From the NCBI GenBank assembly GCA_030180135.1, contig CM058240.1:72721581-72785580 (forward strand): a stretch of 64,000 nucleotides of DNA, read 5' to 3'. Source of the DNA: Orychophragmus violaceus. Taxonomy: Eukaryota > Streptophyta > Magnoliopsida > Brassicales > Brassicaceae. The position numbers were made by a program, and so were the translations under genes. Below the pieces are notes generated by a model that was given only the letters and a program-made list of their open reading frames with translations, made no database searches and was not told where the DNA came from. Positions 1-9,622 of this stretch are shown in pieces (within the stretch, counting starts at the first letter, position 1; every line of letters starts with the position of its first letter).

Positions 1-2999
1 ATGATGCTCTGGAAATCCTAGAAGCTTGGGTACACTGTGGAGATTCTTTCAAATCAAGGTACAACTCTACAGTTCTGAACAAATTTTAACTTTTTGCTAT
101 TCTTCTTTCTGCACTGCCTCTTATTTCTTCTAGAATATTTTTTTCTGCTGAATACATTCCTCGAGCTTCTTAAGTACCACATTAATTTGTTTTCTTTCTA
201 CATCATTACAAATAAGGAAAATTTTAAACTACTGTTCTGTGTCGTGCATTGGGTGATTTACTGCTGAGAACTGAGTTATAAAGTTTTCTGAATGCCTTTT
301 TATGTGTAAGTACGAACAGAGACCATAGACTTTAGATAAATTTTCTAACAGTGTACAACGTTGTCTGTAATATTGCAGCATCTCTCAGATTACCAGATTT
401 TACCAATTTTTGTGGAATGAAATGGCTGATTCAAAGCAGAAAATTACCGAAAAGCTCCATGCTCTCCCTTTTGTATTTGTCCCACATAAAATTGGAAGTA
501 GGCAGAATGATCTGATATCTGGAATATTCTTGTCACATGATGATGTTTACTGGAATGATTCTGCTGGCGTTTTAGATGAGATAAAAGAGATCGGCTCGCA
601 GATCAGCAGTGTTGTGGAATCATTGCGTAGGAAAACATTGTGCAATATCTATCCAGGTTTCCATGAATTTTTTGTGAATGGGTGTGGAGTACCTGAGACG
701 CCTTCTTTTCAAGAGTACCTTAAAATTCTAGGGCAATTCGCACATTATGTGTCACCCGCATGTGCTGCCAAGGCTGTAAGTTATTTATTTAAACAAAATC
801 AGTCTCGTCTTGTTTATCTTCTATCTACAATCTTCTTTGCTGAAATGTTAAAGTTCATGTCTAGGTCTTCAAAATTTTCTTGAAGTGGAGTGATGACTTG
901 AAATCTGGCAAATCTTCCGAAGATGTTGTTCATTTTAAAGAGAGACTTTCAGAGCTCGACTACACTGTGCTTCCTACTGAAAGTGATAAGTGGGTTTCTT
1001 TACACTCCTCGTTCGGTCTCGTATGTTGGTGTGATGATGAGAAGTTAAAGAAGAGATTTAAAAAGAAGGATAATATTCAGTTTATTTACTTTGGGGAAAA
1101 TGCTGAAGAAGAGCAAGAAGTGCTTCAAACAAAAATATCTGTGTTGATGCGCAGCTTGGGCATTCCAAGTATTTCTGAGGTAACTAATCATCTCATTGCA
1201 CAAAGATATATTAAATATACATCTAAGGGCTTCTTAGGAACAATGGATTTGATATGAACGGCAAGAGTAAGGCTATCTTGAATTGTGTTTCACTTACTCC
1301 AAAACCATATACGAGAATCGTCATCATGTAGCTTTAACGTTTAACAGTGTAGAACTTATATATGTGTCGGTTTTAGCTATTATGTAACACTAGTTTCTGT
1401 GGCCTCGCCTCCAATTCACAGTGGATATTTACGTGTTTTTTTTTTCCAGGTGGTAAAGCGGGAAGTGAAATATGAAGGTTTGCAAGATAATAGTGTAACA
1501 GTGTCACTTGTGAACTGGTCTCTGCCTTATGCTCAGCGATATATCTTTACTCTACATCATGAGAAGTATACCCAAATAGAAAAGACTGTCTACAGTCAAG
1601 TCAAGCGTCTGCAAGTCTTTGTGGTTGACAAGTTATGCTATAGGAATGTCATACCGCAGTATGACATTAGCTCTAAAAAGGAGTTCAAATGCAGCTCTCT
1701 TTTGCAGGTATGTAAATTGTTTCTTGCAATAATCCAATATATTTTGGGATTGTAGGGGCTGTGTGGCTATTTGATACTCCTCTCTGTTTAGTGCAAGTAG
1801 GTATTTGCTTCTGTCGTAACCTCTTGACTGGGACAATGATTTCGTTATACCTCAACTCTTTGTTGCCAATCTGGAAAATTAGCATTTGCTTCGTTATTGA
1901 AGTTGTACTATTTTAACCAACTTCAATGTGATATAATGCAAACTCCTATATTCACGGTGTAGAATTTATTGGGTGATTTTGTTGTCTTCAGGATAAAGCT
2001 CTGTACACATCGCCATGTTTGGATTCCCATTCCTTATTCATGGAACTTTCTCGTTTGTTTTTCAACGGAGTTCCTGATCTGCATTTGGCAAATTTCCTTC
2101 ATTTGATCAAAACAATGGCACAATCTGGTTTGAGCGAGGAGCAGATGGAATCATTCATTCTGGACAGTCAAAAAGTTCGGAAGATTCCTGATGGTGAAGA
2201 GATCTGGTCCCTAAAATCTGCTCTTAAGGCCAAGAAGAAAGCTGGAATAAGCTTGAGCTGGTTACCTTCAAGTTCCAAAAGAGGACATGGTTCTAGGGAG
2301 GCACACGTCGATGAATCTAAACAAGAGCTGGCCACTGGTCAGGTTAGTAGCAGCGAAGAGGAAGTAACAGAGTATTTTGAGGAACACATACCGATCCAGA
2401 CCGCCAATACAAACTTGGTTGCTGGATATGATAATAGTGCAGGCACAAGTTCACGAGCAAACCCTTTGTATTCGATGCATATGGAGAGTGGGTTGACCTC
2501 AGGGAATCAAGCTGCTTTTAACCTCAATCCAAACCTTGTTCATGGATGGAACAATTCTGACTTCAGCGAAAGAGATCAACTTCATACAGGCACACCTTGG
2601 GCTGCACAAGCGCAACAGACGGGTAAAAAAGGTGAAGAAATCGCGTACAGATACTTTGCTGCAACATACGGTAAGGAGGCTAAGGTTAGATGGGTTAATG
2701 AGCAGAGCGAAACCGGTTTACCTTACGACCTATTGATCGAAAACGAAGGTGGTAAAGTAGAGTACGTAGAGGTGAAAGCGACGGTTTCTGCGAGGAAAGA
2801 TTATTTCAATTTGACAGTGAGGGAATGGCAATTTGCAAGTGAGAAAGGAGAGAGTTACATAATTGCTCATGTCTTATTAGGGAACAGTAATGCCATCCTC
2901 ACACAGCATAGGAACCCTGTGAAGTTATGCCAAGAAGGTCATCTTCGGTTGTTGATTCTCATGCCTAACAAGCGTAACGAGGTCGATGTTGCCTTTTAA
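1..2999 (+). CDS. NOV: NO VEIN (NOV)-like protein, C-terminal exons
   Basis: This is the 3' end of a spliced gene that starts upstream of the window. Exons read from splice sites and frame are 1-58, 379-775, 865-1179, 1450-1707 and 1992-2999 (TAA at 2997). All introns are GT-AG, and phase is kept where checked: the AG left at 58 plus the C at 379 gives Ser. The last exon holds a DUF3883 domain (about 2620-2900). It shows GEEIA, then PYDL, then VEVKAT, which is the spacing of a PD-(D/E)xK nuclease-like fold with Asp and Glu-x-Lys visible. Arabidopsis NOV (At4g13750) is a large plant-specific nuclear protein needed for leaf vein formation and auxin-dependent patterning, with DUF3883 at its C terminus. 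I see no disabling change in the visible part. The family assignment is from recognition of the sequence, and the neighbouring CYP83A1-like relic agrees with the Arabidopsis gene order. Confidence 0.88.
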
Positions 3000-3226
3000 A
3001 CCCAATCAGATTCGTTTTTTCTTTCTTTCTATTATTGTAGCAATCCAGTGATGTTTATTATGATACGAAATATATTTATATGTATTGCTTATTTCACGAA
3101 ATGTGAAGACAATGATATAAAACAAGAGAGCTACTTGCCTCTTAATGAAAAAAGAAAAAAAAAGCTTGAAGCAGAATACATATCTTACATAACCAGAGAT
3201 AATAGATAAATTTGACTTAGAAACTG
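3000..3226. other. Intergenic, 3' flanks of two convergent genes
   Basis: Short AT-rich stretch between the NOV stop and the stop of the P450 pseudogene, which points the other way. It should hold both 3' UTRs. I see no other gene. Confidence 0.6.
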
Positions 3227-4202
3227 TTACTTGCTCACTTTCACGGGGACAAGCTTGAGATGGTCGGACTTGTGCATAGCGAGACCAGTCATGACATCCA
3301 TGTTAATCTCATTTGGTTTCATCCCTTTGGGAAGTTTGAAGTCGAATTGGTAGAGAAGGTTCGCGTATGGAACCTAAAGCATCGCTGAGCCAAGACGCAA
3401 TCCGGGGCACATTCTCCGGCCCGACCCGAACGGTATAAACTCGTAGTCCGTGCCTTTGAAATCAACGTCCTTTTCGAAAACCTCTCGGGCCTGAACTCGT
3501 CGGGGTTCGGACCCCATTCCTTCTCGTCGCGTGACACGGCCCACGAATTTACGTTGATCGTGGTCCCTTTGGGGATGTCATAGCCGGCGATCTTGGTGTC
3601 TTGAATGCAACAACGAGGGACACCGAGAGGGATCACCGGTTCGATTCTTAGGGTTTCTTTAACCAAGGCTCTGAAGTAAAGAAGGTTCTTGACGTCGTCT
3701 TCAGTAATGAACGTTAAACTTCTCTCTCTTGCATACTCTCTCACTTCTGCTTGAGCTTTCTTCATCACTTGAGGGTACTTCATCAAATACGTCATCCCCC
3801 ACACAACGGCCGCAGCTGCCCAGCCACTACGATATCCTTTTGAAACACACAAGCAAAACGAAGGCTTGTAACGCAAGCAAATAGATAAAATACTAGATAA
3901 CCAAAAAAGAAAGATTTTTTTTACGTACCAAGACCACGGCTTTGACATTCTCTAGAGTGAACTCCGAGGCAAATGGTTGATCTCTGTAGATCTCCATCAA
4001 GAGATCGATCATGCTCTCGGTTTCAGGTTTGACTCTATTGGGATCAAGTGTCTCATTGATGATCTCTTGCAGATAAGTGTCTTGTCTTTCGAAACAGTCG
4101 TTCATATAAGCCGTGAGGCTTGTAAGATCATCGAGAATGTAGTGAGTATACGGGAAAAAAATCAGAGAAAAAAATCTTGCCGAAAACGCTCTGAGTCCCA
4201 TA
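3227..4202 (-). pseudogene. CYP83A1: CYP83A1-like cytochrome P450, 3' part (pseudogene)
   Basis: Read on the - strand this is the C-terminal two thirds of a CYP83A1-like P450. In Arabidopsis, CYP83A1 oxidises methionine-derived aldoximes in aliphatic glucosinolate synthesis, on the ER membrane. Exon 1 continues from the transposon junction (4202) to 3929. The intron is 3837-3928 (GT-AG, 92 bp), and exon 2 runs to TAA at 3227-3229. ETLR of the K-helix and PERF are visible. There are at least three lesions. (1) About 10 nt are missing just after the intron (near 3820), removing the TDT of the I-helix AGTDT motif and shifting frame. (2) One base is missing after PERF (near 3475). (3) Shortly after the heme-binding region, a Glu codon has become TAG (near 3375). 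The 5' part lies at 55667-56243. Confidence 0.9.
4198..4202. other. Left target-site duplication of element A (CCATA)
   Basis: CCATA here and CCATA at 55667-55671 flank element A. Joining the flanks at one CCATA restores the uninterrupted P450 reading frame on the - strand (..Leu-Tyr-Gly-Thr-Gln..). With this TSD the 5' LTR has lost its terminal TG. The alternative, a G-to-A change in the terminal TG with a shorter duplication, fits less well. Confidence 0.8.
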
Positions 4203-4534
4203 TATCAACCAATCTCCAGCTGGGCCTACTAAACAAGGCCTGCATTGTGTGAAGAAGCCCACATCTTCCCCTGCACCAAAAACAGAGAAGAAGCTCAGTC
4301 AAACAGAGTCACCGGCAAAACCCTTTTGACGTGTTAATGTCTAGTGCAATTATGTGCCTACTAATGATTACATGACCACATGATAACATTAGCTTTATGG
4401 CGTGATTAGAGGAGAAGATTTGATTGTTGGTTCTATATATGAAACACAAATGTAATCGTTGAGGTTTAAGTTGAAAAGTCAATAAAAGGTATTTTATCTT
4501 CTTCAAGCTTAAGAGCTTTCTTCTTAAGCTTTCA
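4201..4534 (+). repeat. 5' LTR of element A
   Basis: 334 bp, starting TATATCAACC (the 3' LTR starts TGTATCAACC) and ending in CA at 4533-4534, directly before the PBS. It is nearly identical to 55333-55666. It includes a poorly conserved tail of the polyprotein reading frame, as in the 3' copy. Confidence 0.92.
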
Positions 4535-4546
4535 TGGTATCAGAGC
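4535..4546 (+). promoter_or_regulatory. Primer binding site of element A
   Basis: TGGTATCAGAGC directly follows the 5' LTR. This is the usual plant Copia PBS, complementary to the 3' end of initiator tRNA-Met, from which minus-strand DNA synthesis is primed. Confidence 0.9.
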
Positions 4547-4547
4547 C

Positions 4548-5572
4548 ATGGAAGGTGCTTCTGATCCTTTTTCCGTCTCTGCTCTCACAATATCTCAGGT
4601 TGTCACTCTGAAGCTATCCGAAAAGAACTATCTCCTTTGGAAGCTTCAGTTTGAACAATTTTTACAGAGTCAGCTTCTTCTTGGTTATGTTACTGGTGAG
4701 ATTCCTCGTCCTTCTCCGATGATGACTGTTCGTAATGGTGAACAAGAGTCCGAAGTCAGTAATCCAAATTTTCTCAAGTGGGAACGAACCGATCAGCTTA
4801 TTGTGGCTTGGATCCTTGGTACGTTGACAGAAGGTGCGCTCAAGTTATCTATGGCCTCCGGTCTTCTCATGAGGTATGGCTTGCTCTAGCTAAGCGTTAT
4901 AATCGTGTGACTGCTACCAGAAAGTTAGATCTGCAACGTAAAATTCAAAATACTCATAAACTGCAGAAAACCATGTCTGAGTATTTGTCTGAGATTAAGG
5001 GTCTATGTGATCAGCTAGATTCTATAGGTTCTCCAATCTCTGAGCATGAAAAGATTTATGGTGTACTAAATGGATTAGGGAAGGAGTATGAGTCTATTTG
5101 TACAGTGATTGAGAATTCTATGGATCTATATTCGGGTATTTGTTTTGATGATGTTGGGTTCAAACTTAACGGGTTTGATGATAAACTGCAAGCATATGAC
5201 TCCTCTGTGCAAGCTACTCCTCATCAGGCTTTCTATGTGGATAGAGGAGGTTACCGAGGTGGATACAGAGGGGGTAGAGGATCAAATCGAGGTGGTTTCC
5301 GAGGCAGAGGTTCTGGTTCATACTCTACTCGTGGTCGTGGGTTTCAACAGCAGTTTTCGTCGGGCTCACAACCTTCTCAAAACTCATCTCAGAGGCCAAC
5401 CTGTCAGATATGTGGTCGTTATGGTCATTCTGCTTATAAATGTTATAATAGGTTTGATCAGAACTATCAACCTCAGGAGGTTCACAATGCTCTTGCTACA
5501 ATGAAGTTGTCTGATTCGGATGATGCTGGTCACGAGTGGTATCCGGACAGTGGAGCAACGGCACACATAACT
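4548..5572 (+). pseudogene. Copia element A gag and start of protease
   Basis: Gag starts at the ATG at 4548, two bases after the PBS. The N-terminal half resembles the UBN2/gag-polypeptide domain (LSEKNYLLWK near residue 23, then the LxxxYN region). A frameshift near 4860-4880 moves the frame from the first ORF to the one covering 4778-5587. After it come an Arg-Gly-rich RNA-binding stretch (5245-5345), a CCHC zinc knuckle (CQICGRYGHSAYKC, 5401-5442) and the protease active-site motif DSGATAHIT (about 5546-5572). Element B1 interrupts the protease exactly at the end of that motif, and the frame resumes at 17503. Confidence 0.88.
5568..5572. other. Left target-site duplication of B1 (TAACT)
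   Basis: TAACT here and at 17498-17502. Removing B1 and one TAACT restores the A protease frame (..His-Ile-Thr-His-Ser..). Confidence 0.92.
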
Positions 5573-6211
5573 TGTTGGATCGTTTAGTGTCTCCTGATTC
5601 AATTCTCAGATTGATTCATCCTACTAAACATGCAGATCTAGGTTCTCTTGAATAGAAACATAATGGATCTCACCTGTTACCTTTTTTGTGCAGCGGAAAG
5701 AGGAGGCATGGGTCAGAGATCAGCAGAACCACCAAGAGATGGATCCTCCAAAGGCTCACACACGCACACCGGGAAATTTGGCTGCTAGACCAGCTGAGAG
5801 AGGAGGCGCAGAGAGAGAGATGGGAGGCGCAGAAGCTGAGAAAAATTAGAGAGCTTTAGGTCAGATTTTATTCATTAAAATCCCTTCTAGTTCTCATGGG
5901 CTTTTGGGCCCAATTCTCAGTTCTGATTAAATCCCTTGGATTTAATCAGGCCCTTTAGTCTCTCCAAGTACAGTAAATGCCTAGCACTTTTACCGTACTT
6001 CTGCTAAACCGTTCCTTCGTATTTTCCCGTTAGCTTAGGCGTGTGACCCATATGGGATCATATAATAAAGGCAATAAGTCCAAGACTTATAGATCATGAG
6101 CGGACTCTAGCAAGCCATCATGACCCCCAGTATTATATGACTTATGTCTGATCATTGACATACTCTTACTTTCTAGAGACAGTACAGAGATTACTGGACA
6201 TAATTCCAACA
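5573..6211 (-). repeat. 3' LTR of B1
   Basis: 639 bp on the + strand from TGTTGGATC to TTCCAACA. Matches 16859-17497 almost perfectly. The right half (from about 6035) is shared with the B2 and B3 LTRs, while the left half differs more. Confidence 0.92.
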
Positions 6212-6229
6212 ATCTCCCACTTGAACTGG
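6212..6229 (-). promoter_or_regulatory. Polypurine tract of B1
   Basis: On the - strand an AAGTGGGAGAT tract directly abuts the LTR start TGTTGG. This is the usual plus-strand primer site of plant Copia elements. The same tract follows the left LTR in C, both B2 units and B3. Confidence 0.85.
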
Positions 6230-7060
6230 AATCTCTGTATTCATAATCCTTTTGTCTCAATATCTCGATTAGTCATAAGGCAAGATGAGTGTCATCCTTA
6301 TAGAGGCTAATCATGTTCATCGGACTCTGATTTGATACTGACAATCCAAACGACTCGGGAAAGTCCGTTTGAGCATGGCCATGCATTTTCCAGTATTCAA
6401 ATCTCCGATTGGCCTAGAGATATTCACTCCATTTATATTGGAGGGACAAATCCCGTCTTGTTCCATCACTGTAAACTACTCATTTCATAATATGCCCAAT
6501 CAAGGTCCTTATAACTATCGCTTAACGACAGCATTAGACAATGATCAAAGCGCATTAGTTCATGTGCAGTCACATGCATGCGAACTCAGGTCTAAGGACT
6601 ATACTCTATAGTCGTAGTAAGAATCTCTTATGACACAGATATAAATATCCTGAAGATTTCTTATAATCGGGTCTTGTCCGGTCGTATGTACCCTACATAC
6701 ACCTATGTACTGACTTTGATGCCGCGCATCTATGACACACTGAGACTTTGTCATAAGTCACATACCAATCTAGTCTCACACGGTTGTTGGTGTTCCAATT
6801 TCAACAACCTTCGACTAGGGACAGGATGATATAAACCATCTATCAAATATAGGGTCTCATGATCAAGCTAAATGACTTTGATAACTCAAGATCAAGTCAC
6901 TTACTTCGATGACCTATAAAATGGTTCATATCATTTTGGAACGATTATTTCATCACAGTTAAAATAATCTTGAAATAATAATTTCATTAAACATCTTAAA
7001 TGTTTTACAAGAACATATCTAATAACTAAATAAAGCCCTTTAATAACTCCCACTGAAATT
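6230..7060 (-). other. Conserved noncoding 3' region of B1
   Basis: About 830 bp between the RNase H end and the purine tract, with no convincing reading frame. It is closely matched at 42516-43350, 49249-50083 and 62644-63480. Small ORFs here (e.g. 6369-6611) look like chance frames of a conserved noncoding sequence. Confidence 0.7.
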
Positions 7061-7740
7061 AAGACTGCATCTTAATTTCACTTATCCTACAGCAACAGTC
7101 CGCGACTCGTGCTTAGGCCTAAGGAGCGGCTTCGTTAATAGATTAGCAACGTTCTCATTCATTGAAACTTGCTGATCTACTTAACATCTCTGTCATTTAT
7201 CTCACGGAATAGGTTATACCTACCCTCAAGGTGTTTGGACCTTTGATGTGCAGCTAGTCTCATCTATGCTGGGAATCACATCAAGTTCAGTGACGAACTC
7301 TTCTTTCCAAACAACCTCTTTCGCCGCTTTCCAAGCTGCGAAATGTTCAGCTTAAGTCATGGAGTCAGCAACAGTGCCTTGCACCGCCAGACAGACACAA
7401 GATATAACCGGACTGTGACCGGAAATCATCTTTGTCCGTTGGAAACTTGCCTTTCAGACTCTACCGACTCGTAGCACCTCACTTTCTCCGTAATCAAGAA
7501 TTTATCCTTAGTATTCCTTGAATACTTTAGGATATTCTTTACGGCAATCCAGTGATTCTTTGCTGGATTTGACTGGTCTTTACTTGTCTTGTTTAACATT
7601 AAAACAACATCAAACAAGTACGTTTCATGGCATACATGATGGATCCAATTGCCGACGCATATGGAATCTTATCCATGCATTTAAGCTCAGCAGATATCGT
7701 AGGATACTGTTTCTTGCTTAGCATATTGCCATGTGACATT
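7061..7740 (-). pseudogene. Decayed pol (RNase H/RT) of B1
   Basis: Antisense remains of RNase H. The match to the intact frame of B3 (63482-63991) can be followed around 7066-7440 (the PLTKPLP end and the region answering to the Gln-Ser-Gly-Tyr-Ile motif), with several small deletions and stops. RT remains follow towards 7740. No long frame is left. Confidence 0.7.
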
Positions 7741-9493
7741 GGCATAAAACCCTTCTTGGATTGCTCAAAACGTGTAGGACTTTGTCAATTTAAGAATCCT
7801 GACTTTGTCCTACCAGTTCTTTTGGATCTCTATCTTTAGATCCAAAATCCAAGAACTACGTGGCTTTACCCATGTCAATCATTAAACCAACTCCCAAGCT
7901 AGTCCTTTACCGACTACAGCGTTGGGACGTTATATCCGAGAATCAGTATGTCATCGACATACAATATGAGAAATGCAATATCGCTCCCACTAATCTATTA
8001 GTAAACACACAGTTCCGCTTCGTTCCTGTTCAAGTCAAAACCTTGACTACTTCAACAGAACGAAGATTCCAACTCCGATATGTTTGCTTCCATCCATGAA
8101 TGGATCGATGAAGCCAACTTACACAAAATGTAATTCTTCGGAGTCTGGGCTCACTTTCGCTTCCTTGAATTTCGCAGATTCGTCGCTTTCAATGATCATC
8201 AGATCATGCGATCATTCAATGATCATCAGGCTGAACTAATGACGAGAATTCACTCTCGGATTAGTGACTGATTCTTTCATATCTGCGAACTTCAGGCTCC
8301 ACAGGTGTAGATTCTACAGAAATCTGTAAATCCTTCCGCTGCTCTCCCTCAATAGGTTAAGCAGCCTCCTGTATTTCTCGAATTTCTTCGAGTTGTACTT
8401 TTACTCCCACTGTTCTTCTTGGAAAGTAACTTCCCTTCTTAGAAAACAGAATGGTCGTAAAAGTACCGAGCCTTGGTTTCCCTAAGAAAACTTCAAGTAA
8501 CAAGCCTTGGTTTCCTTCGGACAACCAGCGAAGTAGTACAACTACAAATACTCAGTAAAGACGAATTTGGATCGATTCCAATCCACATTAACGTGGTGTC
8601 TTTCAACTGATATTTGTGGAACTATTTCAGCGTAAACTTAGATATTTTAGAGCGTTATCCTTAAATAATATCATGGAAGATTCGTGTGACTCATCTTTAA
8701 TCATTTCTAATAAGATCTGATTCTTTCTCACAGAAACACCTTAAGGTTTTCAGGAGAAATGAGCTGTGAAACGATTTCACACTCATTTAGATGATCACAT
8801 AATCAATAACTTAAGTATTCTCACTCGTGATCTAATCCAGAGTCTTAATACTTCTGTCATTCAGATCCTATACTTCATTCTGGAACTCTTTCGACCATGT
8901 CAAAGAATTCCGACTTGTGTCTCATCAAATGAACACAGTCAGACTCACTGAAGTAATCAGTAGAGACAATGAAGTACAGGAAATTTTCTCTGGCATTACT
9001 GCTCATTGGGCTACATACATCAGTATGTTCCAGGTCCAATAAGCCTTTGGGCCTTTCTCTAGCTCGGCTAAGATAGGCCCTTTACCTTTTGGTCTAGTAA
9101 ACAGAATTCAAGTCTCATAAGATATTTTATCAAATGAGCCCAACAGTCCATGACTATGGGATTTCTGAATCCGACTTACTCTATGTGACCAAGACTTCAT
9201 GCCAAGAAAAATCAGGTTTAATTCATCAGATTTAAACCAATTCGGTATTTATGTTACATTTAGGCACACTTTGGTTTAAGATATAAAACCCATTCCATGA
9301 ATAGGGTGCTACAATTAATATTTCATTAAGATCAAAAGAACAAAACTTGTCTTTTATCAAAATGAAAAACATTCAAATTCTTACAAGAAAATGAAAGACA
9401 ACTCTGCTTAAAGCAGTTACATTGTAGCAATTACTTAATACAAAACCAAGCCTTAAAGGGATCTATGAGTGAAAAACCCTACGGCTGAGGCAG
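7741..9493 (-). pseudogene. B2-type decayed pol inside the copied block
   Basis: Antisense RT, integrase and GAG-pre-integrase remnants with no long frame, identical or almost identical to 50759-52511. It ends at GGCTGAGGCAG, where intact B copies (14170, 45777) continue into the protease/gag region. Confidence 0.75.
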
Positions 9494-9622
9494 AAAAACT
9501 TGTCTGTGAACTCTGTGAACCTTTCCTACATCATGTGGTGTTTCAGTACAACTGCACTAACACAATACCAGAGCAGTTGTTGGAGAGGGTACTGAACCAT
9601 TGGTCTAGAACATTGGTGTAAA
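9494..9622. repeat. 9-bp filler plus J segment (copy at B1)
   Basis: AAAAACTTG (9494-9502) joins the B-type sequence to TCTGTGAACT, followed by the 110-bp J segment (9513-9622). The same join is at 52512-52640. Confidence 0.85.

Noticed and set aside
1633..1885. - strand ORFs over the NOV exon at 1450-1707
   Set aside because: Antisense shadows of a spliced exon and its intron.
6369..8951. Small + strand ORFs that recur at 42655-45236 and 49388-51969
   Set aside because: They recur only because the elements are copies. They lie antisense to decayed pol or in the noncoding 3' region, and show no domain.
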